DNA of 64,000 nucleotides from Plazaster borealis (Eukaryota; Echinodermata; Asteroidea; Forcipulatida; Labidiasteridae): the NCBI GenBank assembly GCA_021014325.1, contig CM037470.1, forward strand, positions 1,178,001 to 1,242,000, given 5' to 3'. This document shows positions 1 to 10,814 of this stretch, in pieces. Numbering within the stretch: position 1 is the first letter of the stretch; every line of letters begins with the position of its first letter. Made by a program: the position numbers and the translations under genes. The notes beneath the pieces are model-generated. The model saw only the letters and a list, made by a program, of their open reading frames with translations. It had not been told where the DNA came from and did not search any database.

Positions 1-281
1 TGTATTCGCCAATGCAATTTTTGGAGACAAAATGGCTTCTAATCGCAAGTTGTCGCAACTCTGTCAATATACGGCTCTGCACTATCCCAGAGAGTTGCGA
101 CATGGAGGGACCAGCTTTCTCCGGCACGTGGTTGCTGGACGCCATTTTGTTCCAAATGCAGCTGCACAACCCAATGGGCAGACTTCTGGCACCCTGTATT
201 CGCCAATGCATTTTTTTGAGACAAAATGGCTTCTAATCGCAAGTTGTAGCAACTCTCTCAATACACAGCTCTGCACTATCC
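1..281. repeat. 194-bp direct tandem repeat (two partial copies)
   Basis: The stretch starting at base 1 (TGTATTCGCCAATGCA) recurs at 195 with about 90% identity for some 85 bases, so the period is 194 bp. The left copy is cut by the window edge and the right copy diverges after about 281. No coding sense was found in it. It lies where the next intron of the minus-strand UGT gene should be. Confidence 0.75.
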
Positions 282-507
282 GCTCTCAAACATAAACCGC
301 TCGTGTGTGAGAGCAGTTTGTGGATATGATAGCGCCCTCTCGTGGGAATTCTTTTGACAAATCGACAGGAGAAGGTCTTGCACCGAGACTACTGTGCACC
401 TAGTGATTGATCTAAACAGCACGGAAATAGGGTACAGGGTCAAATCTTGTACCGCCAGCCAAAGTTTGGGATCTGGGGAATTTGTAGGAAGGGAACATAA
501 AACATCT
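282..507. other. Gene-free stretch, probable UGT intron
   Basis: No feature is recognised. Because a strong splice donor on the minus strand lies at 513-508, this DNA is most simply the beginning of the first UGT coding intron. No second UGT exon is visible before the window edge. Confidence 0.4.
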
Positions 508-513
508 ACTTAC

Positions 514-1127
514 CACATTACTTTAGCAGGAATAATACCAATTGAACTAAAAAGTGAAAATTTGATGCCTAGTCGCTTAGCAAGTAGAGGATGACAGCTG
601 CTTAAATCCTCCCCGACCAGCATGTCAAATTTCTTATCTTTGAGACTGTCTATGGTATCATTATCTCCTAGTAGACTTTCGCATTCAGTCGTGAAGAAGT
701 CGTAAAGAACACCTTTCTGTGGTGAAAGTTTGTTCCGCAGGATGTATAAATTTGTGCGCCAGATACCGGACGTATCACCACGTAGACTAGAACGGGAAAG
801 CTCCCGCAAGTTCTCCCGTCGGTCATCTTCTGTAAACTTGGACTTGTGCACAGTGAAGTCAAACAGGGCGGCGTCACTGGCGTTCAGCCATTTTGTACAG
901 CTGTTGCTAAGCAGAAAAGTGACGTCATGACCTCGTCGAACAAGTGCAGATGCAGTCTTGCTCATCGTTAGGTGGTGGCTGCCTTCGTCGGAGGCGGTGT
1001 AAAATAAAAACTTAAGCTTCTTTGGGGGCGGCACCGTTGCCATGGAGTTTGCGTAAACGACCATGAGGGCGAGGGCGAGGGTGAGAGCGAGATTAAACTG
1101 AAGGTTTTTCCGGCTGAAGTTAGTCAT
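514..1127 (-). CDS. UDP-glucuronosyltransferase, first coding exon (partial gene)
   Basis: Encodes 204 codons plus two bases of the N-terminal half of a UGT (Pfam UDPGT family), which transfers a sugar from a UDP-sugar to lipophilic substrates, normally on the ER lumenal face. Seen: ATG at 1127 with A at -3; a hydrophobic leader at about residues 11-30 (LALTLALALMVVYA) acting as signal peptide; the family motif EGSHHLTM, where His51 matches the position of the catalytic His; GHDVTFLLSN at 66-75; FDMLVGEDLSSCHPLLAKRL at 167-186, the region that holds the partner Asp; an N-glycosylation sequon at Asn82. The exon ends at 514 in a perfect GTAAGT donor (513-508, minus strand). The C-terminal UDP-sugar-binding half and membrane anchor are not in the window. 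No frame break is seen. The subfamily cannot be assigned from this exon. A glycosyltransferase of another GT-B family is a less likely alternative. Confidence 0.85.
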
Positions 1128-1846
1128 GATGAAGAAAAAAGTGGCTGTTGGTATCTGTAGAAACGAAGAAATTAAAATAGGCCTAGGTCATACGAAAATA
1201 TGTTGTGAAAAATTATATTTTGATGAGCTATTATACATTTTGGTAGAACACTCTCAGGTATTGTTGTGTGTGTTTTGTTTTTTTTTAGTTTTTTTTTTAA
1301 ATGTATAAACGCTGTGATTAAACCACCGAGTGCCTGGCGGGCAGAAAAAAGGGATCAAACTTTCATGTGTCATTCGGTTTCCCTGAGATACAGTTTTGCG
1401 CATTTTATTGTCTTCGACATTAATGGCCAGGCAAACAACGAATACCGATAGAGCAGAGTATACCAGCCAAATCAATTCAGCACTTTGCAAACATTAGCAA
1501 TGTTGAGCTCGTAATAAATCAAAGGCTTTTGTATTACAACCCCGGTTTTCGGACGAACTCTCTTGAACATTTGAACATTAATGTTTGCATACCAGTAACA
1601 TTATTAGAGTTAAAGGTCTTTGTTCGCTATTTGATGAGGAAGCTTTGTTGAAACTAGGTAGAAAATCAAAATAATCATAGAAATGACAACATGACCGTAA
1701 GTTGGGCAGCATTCTTAACTATTTACAAGTAACCAGACACGGAGGTCAAGTCTTAATCTCGGGTTGTCTTCGTTATTTTGTTGATTTGTTTTTACTTTCA
1801 TATTGTTTAACACTTAGTATTACATTCCCAACATCATTATTATATA
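1128..1846. other. UGT upstream region, nothing recognised
   Basis: About 0.7 kb upstream of the UGT start codon. It holds T-rich runs near 1277-1305 but no convincing exon, repeat family or clear promoter motif. A UGT promoter or 5' untranslated exon could be here but cannot be pinpointed. Confidence 0.35.
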
Positions 1847-1953
1847 TTGATTTCAATGGCCATAAACTACGTTAAATTAAAACAATTGACGAAAAAAAAT
1901 TCCGCCCACGTAAAACTCCATGTGCGCGAGACTTGCACAGTCTATAGAAAAAC
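1847..1953 (-). mobile_element. End fragment of the CAATAGACTGTGCAAG-type TIR element
   Basis: Read on the minus strand, bases 1953-1905 give CTATAGACTGTGCAAGTCTC followed by the same sub-terminal sequence (GGAGTTTTACGTGGGCG) found at 4881-4900 inside the 2.25-kb units. The homology continues weakly to about 1847. Only one end is present, so it is a truncated copy. Confidence 0.6.
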
Positions 1954-2043
1954 TCCAAACAGACTGGTAACAAACCATTCCTATAGTTATGAATATTATC
2001 AAGATCAGCGCAGTCTGGCCAAGCACCTCCTCAGGGTCCAGCT

Positions 2044-2190
2044 GGGCACGATTTCACAAAGCACTAAGATTCATCTTAAGTTGGGTTGTCAATGTTGCCA
2101 TAGTGATTTGTATTGTGACATCACACTTTGCTTAGCAATTAAGATTGATACACAGTTAAGATTAATCTTAGCTCTTGTGAAATCGGCCCA
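2044..2190. mobile_element. Short foldback element, GGGCCGATTTCACAAAG family
   Basis: The left end GGGCACGATTTCACAAAG and the right end CTTGTGAAATCGGCCC are inverted copies about 147 bp apart. The centre contains GCCATAGTGATTTGTATTGT and TGTGACATCACAC, shared with the copy at 15838-15983. It is a MITE-sized, noncoding repeat. Confidence 0.65.
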
Positions 2191-2225
2191 CCATAAAACT
2201 ACTTTTAAACGAAAAAGGTAGATAA

Positions 2226-2256
2226 GCACAACCAAATTATGCTTACCAGAATAAAC
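2226..2256. repeat. Fragment of the GGGCCCAATTTCATAGAGCT family
   Basis: AAGCACAACCAAATTATGCTTACCAGAATAA is the inner part of the foldback family found whole at 15643, 19871, 59251 and 60263. Both ends are missing here. Confidence 0.5.
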
Positions 2257-2339
2257 ACCGGCCGAGATAACAAGTCACCCCTCCAGCGAGGGTCCTGTTT
2301 GGTTGCAATGTCCCCGCGGTACGTTGTCAGCTTACAGCG

Positions 2340-2415
2340 GCCCAAAATATAGAAAGCTTTACGAGTCAGCAACCAGCATATTGTGTCTGTACCTTCCACC
2401 AGCACCTTCTGCCTT
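2340..2415 (+). repeat. Partial copy of the 110-bp module
   Basis: Contains ACGAGTCAGCAACCAGCATA and CCTTCCACCAGCACCTTCTG, the core of the module that recurs at 3400, 3571, 5822, 8072, 10321, 10494 and 10655. It directly precedes the left TIR of the 880-bp element at 2420. Confidence 0.7.
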
Positions 2416-2586
2416 TTCTTTAAAGGGACACGTTGCCTTCGGGTTGGGCGCTGTTGGGCGCTTTTGGGCTATAACAAGCGTTTAATGAGCACGGTCGGAA
2501 AGATGTTTAAAAAGTAGAATATAATTATCCACACAAACGTGCCTTAGAAATGCTTCGCTTTTGCTCACTTTCGCGAAACAAAACGC

Positions 2587-2632
2587 TCCGCCATTTATGG
2601 GAGTCAAGATTTTGACTCCCATAAATGGCGGA
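2587..2632. repeat. Palindrome with 21-bp perfect arms
   Basis: Arm TCCGCCATTTATGGGAGTCA plus one base is repeated exactly in inverted orientation across a 4-base spacer (GATT). Either strand therefore reads the same short peptide-like string, a by-product of symmetry. A diverged equivalent sits at the centre of the hairpins in the 2.25-kb units (CCATTTTGTGGAGTCAAA, near 4418). Confidence 0.95.
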
Positions 2633-2746
2633 CAAATTCTATTAGTCTTATTTCCAGTCGCAGCTGTTGAACTACGACTGAGCAATTATTTTATTAAAAA
2701 TGTTACGATTACCATCTGTTTATTGTATTCCAATAAATATCCAACA

Positions 2747-2948
2747 CCGAGCTGAATCTAGCACAGTATTGGGCCCGATATAGCCAGCCGGCGATTAGAA
2801 CACATGCAGTACAGGGAGGTGAACCAAATGTGATAGTTTGTCTCCTCCCTGTACTGCATGTGTTATAATATTCTGAATATGCGGCTGGCCGTTCCGCAAA
2901 TACCTGGCTGGATATTTTGGACCCAATACTGAGCTAGCTTTAGCTCGG
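2747..2948. mobile_element. 202-bp hairpin element
   Basis: Outer arms run from CCGAGCTGAATCTAGC at the left to its inverted copy GCTAGCTTTAGCTCGG at the right, with CAGTATTGGGCCC and CCCAATACTG just inside. A second inner arm, AACACATGCAGTACAGGGAG, pairs with its perfect inverse near 2843-2863. The whole element would fold into one long hairpin. It is inserted in the larger TIR element around it. Confidence 0.75.
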
Positions 2949-3389
2949 TTTACAAGTTGCGAGCGAGGTAGAAAATGAGATTATTACCCGGTTTTCATCT
3001 GACCATAAAGCAAGGAGATCTGACTGGTTTACCAGGCCACTGACTACGGCACTAGCGTAACGACTGTTCGTCGCGCATTTTGCCCATTACATGGACGGTG
3101 GTATTTACGGCTGGAAATACGTATACGTTTCGCGGGGCAGATCTCGGGGTCAGATGGCAATGTTTGGTTTTTTTTAATCACCATTCACTAATTATAACAC
3201 ATTAAAGGCATGTTATTGCACGAACAACTCTTAATAAGGATGTGGAACACTTCCAAACAGCAAAATTTCTTGAGATTTTAAGGCAACGTGTTCCTTTAAT
3301 TTTTTGTTTTAATTTATTGTTAAATAAATCCCCTTTTGCGCTATTGCGCTATAGACCTTATGCACACGACGTGACGTAAAACTGATTGT

Positions 3390-3570
3390 TCCTCGACTGG
3401 AACTCAAGCTGTTATTTTGGTTGTTGAAAATATAGACAGTTTTACGAGTCAGCAACCAGCATATTGTGCCTGTACCTTCCACCAGCACCTTCTGCTTATT
3501 CTTTACTTTATTTATTTATTTTTATTTTATTTTTTTTAAATTTGGCGTAAAACTGATTTTTGCTTGACCG
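3390..3570 (+). repeat. Upstream copy of the 110-bp module plus linker
   Basis: GGAACTCAAGCTGTTATTTT to CCTTCCACCAGCACCTTCTG is a full module copy, followed by a TTTA-rich linker and GGCGTAAAACTGATTTTTGC. The same module-plus-linker arrangement, period about 173 bp, reappears at 10321-10660 beyond the far side of the 2.25-kb array. Confidence 0.8.
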
Positions 3571-4239
3571 GAACTCAAGCTGTAATTTTGGTTGTTGAAA
3601 ATATAGAAAGTTTTACGAGTAAGCAACCAGCATGTTGTGTCTGTTCCTTCCACCTGCACCTTCTGCTTATTCTTTAATCTTTCTTCTTTTTCTTTTTTTC
3701 CCCTTTGCTCTATTGCTCTATAGACCTTATGCACACGACACAGGAACTCAAGCTGTTATTTTAAGTTTTACGAGTCAGCAACCAGCATATTTTGCTGAAC
3801 CTTCCACCAGCACCTTCTGCTTATTCTTTAATTTAATTTCTTCTCTTTTTAATTCTTGTTTCTCACTCGACACATGAATAAGTTTTTTAACTGACACAAT
3901 TTTAACAGCAAGTTTTGAACATCTTCAGTGCGTTACGGTTCTATTATTTTTCTTTTTCTATAGTCCTTAAAAAACCTCTTTATCATGCATTTAATTTAGG
4001 CCATCAAAAATGTGTTAGTGGCCTCACTGTTTCTTCGTTCAACTTGCTTACTTACAGAGGAAAGAGTGAATTCATACATGTGGCAGTGTGCAAGCAAGTC
4101 ATGAGATGAGACCATGGTGTGACAACGAAAAACATTTTGATGGATATTTGATAGGGCCTAAATGCACCATAAATAAGGTTTTTTAAGGACCAGCACCAAA
4201 ATAAAAGGACTGGAACGAACTCAAGACGTTAAATTAGCT

Positions 4240-4630
4240 TTAAAGGGACACGTTGCCTTGGATCGGGCGAGTTGGTCTATAAAAAGCATTTGTAACCGTT
4301 TGTGTTAAAATGCATATGGTTAGGAAGATGTTTTAAAAGTAGAATACAATGATCCACACAATATGTCTCGAAATTGCGCGGTTTTCCTTTTAAATCGTGA
4401 ACAAACACGGTCGGCCATTTTGTGGAGTCAAATTTTTGACTCCACAAAATGGCTGACCGTGTTAGTTCGCAAAGTAAAAGGAAACCACGCAATTTCGAGG
4501 CATATTTGTGTGGATCATTGTATTCTACTTTTATAACGTCTTTCTAACCATATGCATTTTATAACAAACGGTTACAAACGCTTTTTTGTTTAGACCAACT
4601 CGTCCGATCCAACGCAACGTGTCCCTTTAA
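4240..4630. mobile_element. 391-bp hairpin element (unit 1)
   Basis: Ends TTAAAGGGACACGTTGCCTT and AACGTGTCCCTTTAA are inverted. The symmetry continues almost to the centre, where CATTTTGTGGAGTCAAA faces its inverse TTTGACTCCACAAAATG. It could fold into an almost complete stem. It is a non-autonomous, MITE-like element carried along inside the tandem unit. Confidence 0.85.
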
Positions 4631-4816
4631 TAACAATTTTGGTAGTTACAAAAATTCTCTCCATGTGTCGTCGAGTGAGAAAAAGTATTAAAAATAGAAA
4701 GTGAAAAACTGATTACAAAATGGGATACGCGATGGACGATGGCTCGACAACCGGGCGGCGACACAACGCGACGGCACTACGTGACAGACGACGGCAGCCA
4801 AAACCACTATGAAAAT

Positions 4817-5528
4817 CAATAGACTGTGCAAGTCTCGCGCGCATTCGAACTTCCGGTACCATTGTGGTCCCAACCTTTATGGAGTTTTACGTGGGCGAGA
4901 TTTTGTTTCCTCAATTATTTTAGTTCAACGTACAGTTTATGACCATGAAAATTATGTATGTTGTTTGGAATGTAATACTTAGTGATAAAAAACATACAAG
5001 TAAAATCAATTCAACAATATAACGAAGAAAACCCGATAATTAAACTTGACCTCAGCTTCCGGTTACTGCAAAAAATTAAGAATTTCGTGCTCACCTCCGA
5101 TCACAAAACTTATGTAAACGCTTGTTTTGGATGCGCGATGATAATCGCCAGATGCTGTAATTGCAACGCGAAGCCTTTTCATTGCAGTCTATGGTTGTTG
5201 AGGCGTCAGCGTCCTCTATTTACTGCGTCAAGCGTTAATTTTACGCCCGTGTGACCATCGCGAATCCACGTATAAGTGGTTTCTAAAAAGTTAAGATCAA
5301 ATAAGCATCCTTGTCGTAGAGTTTTAATTTGGTTTCAATAATAATCAACACATTATTTGTGTGTTCATAATAAAAGCTAAAACTAATTTTATAAAAATTG
5401 TAATGAGTATTTCTGTTGTTCAGATTTTGTCATTAGTTTAAAACAAATATTTGATTTCAGAAAAAGGAATGTTCTTCGTTTGACGTGTTTTCTCGTTCCG
5501 ATACGCGCGAGACTTGCACAGTCTATTG
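4817..5528. mobile_element. 712-bp TIR element (unit 1)
   Basis: Left CAATAGACTGTGCAAGTCTC (4817) and right GAGACTTGCACAGTCTATTG (ending 5528) are perfect inverted copies, and the match runs on through CGCGCG. The interior is AT-rich and noncoding. A 146-bp relative lies at 38040-38185 and an end fragment at 1847-1953, so the family is dispersed. No clear target duplication was seen here. Confidence 0.8.
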
Positions 5529-6490
5529 AAAAATAAGCGACGCGATGGGCGACGGCAGACAAGAAGCACAACGTCGTCTCTAGAACACCGTGGGACCATA
5601 TTACAGAATGCTTCGTGTGGGTTTAGGGTCAGCACCTAGCGGGTTGAAAAGCAGGCCAAGAAGTGAACATCATCTCTAAAATATTATCAAGCTACTTTAG
5701 AAAACCAGGAGGACATGTACATTCAAAAGGTTTACCCACTTACCTGCTTTAAGTGAACATGTGCAAGTGTGTTGTCAGCACAGACTTATTATAGAACTCT
5801 GTGGAGATTGTTGCTCGACTGGAACTCAAGCTGTAATTTTGGTTGTTGAAAATATAGACAGTTTTACGAGTCAGCAACCAGCATATTGTGTCTGTACCTT
5901 CCACCAGCACCTTCTGCTTATTCTTTAATCTTTCTTTTTTTTTCTTTTTTCCCCTTTGCTCTATTGCGCTATAGACCTTATGCACACGACACAGGAACTC
6001 AAGCTGTAATTTTAAGTTTTACGAGTCAGCAACCAGCATATTTTGCTGAACCTTCCACCAGCACCTTCTGCTTATTCTTTAATTTAATTTCTTCTCTTTT
6101 TAATTCTTGTTTCTCACTCGACACATGAATAAGTTTTTTAACTGACACAATTTTAACAGCAAGTTTTGAACATCTTCAGTGCGTTACGGTTCTATTATTT
6201 TTCTTTTTCTATAGTCCTTAAAAAACCTCTTTATCATGCATTTAATTTAGGCCATCAAAAATGTGTTAGTGGCCTCACTGTTTCTTCGTTCAACTTGCTT
6301 ACTTACAGAGGAAAGAGTGAATTCATACATGTGGCAGTGTGCAAGCAAGTCATGAGATGAGACCATGGTGTGACAACGAAAAACATTTTGATGGATATTT
6401 GATAGGGCCTAAATGCACCATAAATAAGGTTTTTTAAGGACCAGCACCAAAATAAAAGGACTGGAACGAACTCAAGACGTTAAATTAGCT

Positions 6491-6880
6491 TTAAAGGGAC
6501 ACGTTGCCTTGGATCGGGCGAGTTGGTCTATAAAAAGCATTTGTAACCGTTTGTGTTAAAATGCATATGGTTAGGAAGATGTTTTAAAAGTAGAATACAA
6601 TGATCCACACAATATGTCTCGAAATTGCGCGGTTTTCCTTTTAAATCGTGAACAAACACGGTCGGCCATTTTGTGGAGTCAAATTTTTGACTCCACAAAA
6701 TGGCTGACCGTGTTAGTTCGCAAAGTAAAAGGAAACCACGCAATTTCGAGGCATATTTGTGTGGATCATTGTATTCTACTTTATAACGTCTTTCTAACCA
6801 TATGCATTTTATAACAAACGGTTACAAACGCTTTTTTGTTTAGACCAACTCGTCCGATCCAACGCAACGTGTCCCTTTAA
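6491..6880. mobile_element. 390-bp hairpin element (unit 2)
   Basis: Same element as in unit 1, one base shorter, with identical ends and centre. Confidence 0.85.
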
Positions 6881-7066
6881 TAACAATTTTGGTAGTTACA
6901 AAAATTCTCTCCATGTGTCGTCGAGTGAGAAAAAGTATTAAAAATAGAAAGTGAAAAACTGATTACAAAATGGGATACGCGATGGACGATGGCTCGACAA
7001 CCGGGCGGCGACACAACGCGACGGCACTACGTGACAGACGACGGCAGCCAAAACCACTATGAAAAT

Positions 7067-7778
7067 CAATAGACTGTGCAAGTCTCGCGCGCATTCGAAC
7101 TTCCGGTACCATTGTGGTCCCAACCTTTATGGAGTTTTACGTGGGCGAGATTTTGTTTCCTCAATTATTTTAGTTCAACGTACAGTTTATGACCATGAAA
7201 ATTATGTATGTTGTTTGGAATGTAATACTTAGTGATAAAAAACATACAAGTAAAATCAATTCAACAATATAACGAAGAAAACCCGATAATTAAACTTGAC
7301 CTCAGCTTCCGGTTACTGCAAAAAATTAAGAATTTCGTGCTCACCTCCGATCACAAAACTTATGTAAACGCTTGTTTTGGATGCGCGATGATAATCGCCA
7401 GATGCTGTAATTGCAACGCGAAGCCTTTTCATTGCAGTCTATGGTTGTTGAGGCGTCAGCGTCCTCTATTTACTGCGTCAAGCGTTAATTTTACGCCCGT
7501 GTGACCATCGCGAATCCACGTATAAGTGGTTTCTAAAAAGTTAAGATCAAATAAGCATCCTTGTCGTAGAGTTTTAATTTGGTTTCAATAATAATCAACA
7601 CATTATTTGTGTGTTCATAATAAAAGCTAAAACTAATTTTATAAAAATTGTAATGAGTATTTCTGTTGTTCAGATTTTGTCATTAGTTTAAAACAAATAT
7701 TTGATTTCAGAAAAAGGAATGTTCTTCGTTTGACGTGTTTTCTCGTTCCGATACGCGCGAGACTTGCACAGTCTATTG
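7067..7778. mobile_element. 712-bp TIR element (unit 2)
   Basis: Copy of the TIR element inside the second tandem unit, with identical ends. Confidence 0.8.
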
Positions 7779-8737
7779 AAAAATAAGCGACGCGATGGGC
7801 GACGGCAGACAAGAAGCACAACGTCGTCTCTAGAACACCGTGGGACCATATTACAGAATGCTTCGTGTGGGTTTAGGGTCAGCACCTAGCGGGTTGAAAA
7901 GCAGGCCAAGAAGTGAACATCATCTCTAAAATATTATCAAGCTACTTTAGAAAACCAGGAGGACATGTACATTCAAAAGGTTTACCCACTTACCTGCTTT
8001 AAGTGAACATGTGCAAGTGTGTTGTCAGCACAGACTTATTATAGAACTCTGTGGAGATTGTTGCTCGACTGGAACTCAAGCTGTAATTTTGGTTGTTGAA
8101 AATATAGACAGTTTTACGAGTCAGCAACCAGCATATTGTGTCTGTACCTTCCACCAGCACCTTCTGCTTATTCTTTAATCTTTCTTTTTTTTTCTTTTTT
8201 CCCCTTTGCTCTATTGCGCTATAGACCTTATGCACACGACACAGGAACTCAAGCTGTAATTTTAAGTTTTACGAGTCAGCAACCAGCATATTTTGCTGAA
8301 CCTTCCACCAGCACCTTCTGCTTATTCTTTAATTTAATTTCTTCTCTTTTTAATTCTTGTTTCTCACTCGACACATGAATAAGTTTTTTAACTGACACAA
8401 TTTTAACAGCAAGTTTTGAACATCTTCAGTGCGTTACGGTTCTATTATTTTTCTTTTTCTATAGTCCTTAAAAAACCTCTTTATCATGCATTTAATTTAG
8501 GCCATCAAAAATGTGTTAGTGGCCTCACTGTTTCTTCGTTCAACTTGCTTACTTACAGAGGAAAGAGTGAATTCATACATGTGGCAGTGTGCAAGCAAGT
8601 CATGAGATGAGACCATGGTGTGACAACGAAAAACATTTTGATGGATATTTGATAGGGCCTAAATGCACCATTATGGTTTTTTAAGGACCAGCACCAAAAT
8701 AAAAGGACTGGAACGAACTCAAGACGTTAAATTAGCT

Positions 8738-9101
8738 TTAAAGGGACACGTTGCCTTGGATCGGGCGAGTTGGTCTATAAAAAGCATTTGTAACCGTTTG
8801 TGTTAAAATGCATATGGTTAGGAGAATACAATGATCCACACAATATGTCTCGAAATTGCGTGGTTTTCCTTTTACATCGTGAACAAACACGGTCGGCCAT
8901 TTTGTGGGACTCCACAAAATGGTTGACCGTGTTAGTTCGCAAAGTAAAAGGAAAACCACGCAATTTCGAGGCATATTTGTGTGGATCATTGTATTCTACT
9001 TTTATAACGTCTTTCTAACCATATGCATTTTATAACAAACGGTTAAAAACGCTTTTTTGTTTAGACCAACTAGTCCGATCCAACGCAACGTGTCCCTTTA
9101 A
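8738..9101. mobile_element. 364-bp hairpin element (unit 3, internally deleted)
   Basis: Same ends as the other two. It has lost about 15 bases in the left arm (after ATGGTTAGGA near 8823) and the central TCAAATTTTTGA loop, so the stem tip is shorter. Confidence 0.85.
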
Positions 9102-9287
9102 TAACAATTTTGGTAGTTACAAAAATTCTCTCCATGTGTCGTCGAGTGAGAAAAAGTATTAAAAATAGAAAGTGAAAAACTGATTACAAAATGGGATACG
9201 CGATGGACGATGGCTCGACAACCGGGCGGCGACACAACGCGACGGCACTACGTGACAGACGACGGCAGCCAAAACCACTATGAAAAT

Positions 9288-9996
9288 CAATAGACTGTGC
9301 AAGTCTCGCGCGCATTCGAACTTCCGGTACCATTGTGGTCCCAACCATTATGGAGTTTTACGTGGGCAAGATTTTGTTTCGTCAATTATTTTAGTTCAAC
9401 GTACAGTTTATGACCATGAAAATTATGTATGTTGTTTGGAATGTAATACTTAGTGATAAAAAACATACAAGTAAAATCAATTCAACAATATAACGAAGAA
9501 AACCCGATAATTAAACTTGACCTCAGCTTCCGGTTACTGCAAAAAATTAAGAATTTCGTGCTCACCTCCGATCACAAAACTTATGTAAACGCTTGTTTTG
9601 GATGCGCGATGATAATCGCCAGATGCTGTAATTGCAACGCGAAGCCTTTTCATTGCAGTATGATTGTTGAGGCGTCAGCGTCCTCTATTTACTGCGTCAA
9701 GCGTTAATTTTACGCCCGTGTGACCATCGCGAATCCACGTATAAGTGGTTTCTAAAAAGTTAAGATCAAATAAGCATCCTTGTCGTAGAGTTTTAATTTG
9801 GTTTCAATAATAATCAACACATTATTTGTGTGTTCATAATAAAAGCTAAAACTAATTTTATAAAAATTGTAATGAGTATTTCTGTTGTTCAGATTTTGTC
9901 ATTAGTTTTAAAAACAAATTGATTTCAGAAAAAGGAATGTTCTTCGTTTGACGTGTTTTCTCGTTCCGATACGCGCGAGACTTCCACAGTCTATTG
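9288..9996. mobile_element. 709-bp TIR element (unit 3)
   Basis: Copy in the third unit with small indels; its right TIR carries a substitution (GACTTCCACAG in place of GACTTGCACAG). Confidence 0.8.
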
Positions 9997-10320
9997 AAAA
10001 ATAAGCGACGCGATGGGCGACGGCAGACAAGAAGCACAACGTCGTCTCGAGAACACCGTGGGACCATTGCTCTGTGGTGAGACCATGGATGTAGACATAT
10101 TGCAGAATGCTTCGTGTGGGTTTAGGGTCAGCACTTAGCGGGTTGAAAAGCAGGCCAAGAAGTGAACATCATCTCTAAAATATTATCAAGCTACTTTAGA
10201 AAATCAGGAGGACATGCACATTCAAAAGGTTTACCCACTTACCTGCTTTAAGTGAACATGTACAAGTGTGTTGTCAGCACAGACTTATTATAGAACTCTG
10301 TGGAGATTGTTGCTCGACTG

Positions 10321-10745
10321 GAACTCAAGCTGTAATTTTGGTTGTTGAAAATATAGACAGTTTTACGAGTCAGCAACCAGCATATTGTGTCTGTACCTTC
10401 CACCAGCACCTTCTGCTTATTCTTTACTTTATTTATTTATTTTTATTTTTATTTTTAAAAATTTGGCGTAAAACTGATTTTTGCTCGACTGGAACTCAAG
10501 CTGTAATTTTGGTTGTTGAAAATATAGACAGTTTTACGAGTCAGCAACCAGCATATTGTGTCTGTACCTTCCACCAGCACCTTCTGCTTATTCTTTACTT
10601 TATTTATTTATTTTTTTTTTTTAATTTGACGTAAAACTGATTTTTGCTTGACAGGAACTCAAGCTGTAATTTTAGTTGTTGAAAATATAGACAGTTTTAC
10701 GAGTCAGCAGCCAGCATATTGTGTCTGTACCTTCCACCAGCACCT
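10321..10745 (+). repeat. Three further copies of the 110-bp module (period about 170 bp)
   Basis: Modules begin near 10321, 10494 and 10655, each with GGAACTCAAGCTGTAATTTT and CCTTCCACCAGCACCTTC. The first two are followed by a TTTATT-rich linker. They continue the array past the last 2.25-kb unit and mirror the copies on its left side. Confidence 0.85.
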
Positions 10746-10814
10746 TCTTTACTTTTGTTTTCTTCTTTTGTTTCCTTTTTTTTGGTAAAAGAAAATCCCC
10801 CTTCCCGTTATTGC

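Larger units (their letters stand above)
2420..3299. mobile_element. 880-bp TIR element with a nested hairpin element
   Basis: Left end TTAAAGGGACACGTTGCCTT (2420-2439) and right end AAGGCAACGTGTTCCTTTAA (3280-3299) are near-perfect inverted copies. They match the ends of the 391-bp hairpin inside the 2.25-kb units, so this is a diverged relative. A palindrome sits at 2587-2632 and a second element at 2747-2948 interrupts it. No transposase reading frame was found. Pairing these two ends as one element is inference. Confidence 0.55.
3571..5821 (+). repeat. 2.25-kb tandem unit 1
   Basis: First of three head-to-tail units of about 2250 bp. Order inside: full 110-bp module, a shortened module copy (3742-3830), a 391-bp hairpin (4240-4630), a 712-bp TIR element (4817-5528), then a unique tail ending TGGAGATTGTTGCTCGACTG. 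From about 3900 onward it is almost base-for-base identical to unit 2; its first 150 bases differ more. No reading frame over 90 codons and no recognisable protein. Confidence 0.9.
5822..8071 (+). repeat. 2.25-kb tandem unit 2
   Basis: Second unit, offset by 2250-2251 bases from unit 1 throughout. Differences from unit 1 are a handful, for example one T fewer in the run near 6780. Same internal order of module, hairpin and TIR element. Confidence 0.92.
8072..10320 (+). repeat. 2.25-kb tandem unit 3 (diverged)
   Basis: Third unit, about 2249 bp. It carries several small indels: a shortened hairpin (8738-9101), a loss near 9660, and an extra stretch near 10068-10096 (GTGGTGAGACCATGGATGTA). The equal length is therefore coincidental. 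It is older than the unit 1/unit 2 split, or has escaped homogenisation. Confidence 0.9.

Noticed and set aside
2482..2755. Two opposite-strand frames sharing MGVKILTPINGG
   Set aside because: Both read the same perfect palindrome at 2587-2632.
4982..9707. Conserved short frames of 60-90 codons repeated in each 2.25-kb unit
   Set aside because: They are identical only because the DNA was recently copied. No domain is visible, and where unit 3 has indels the frames change or end early.
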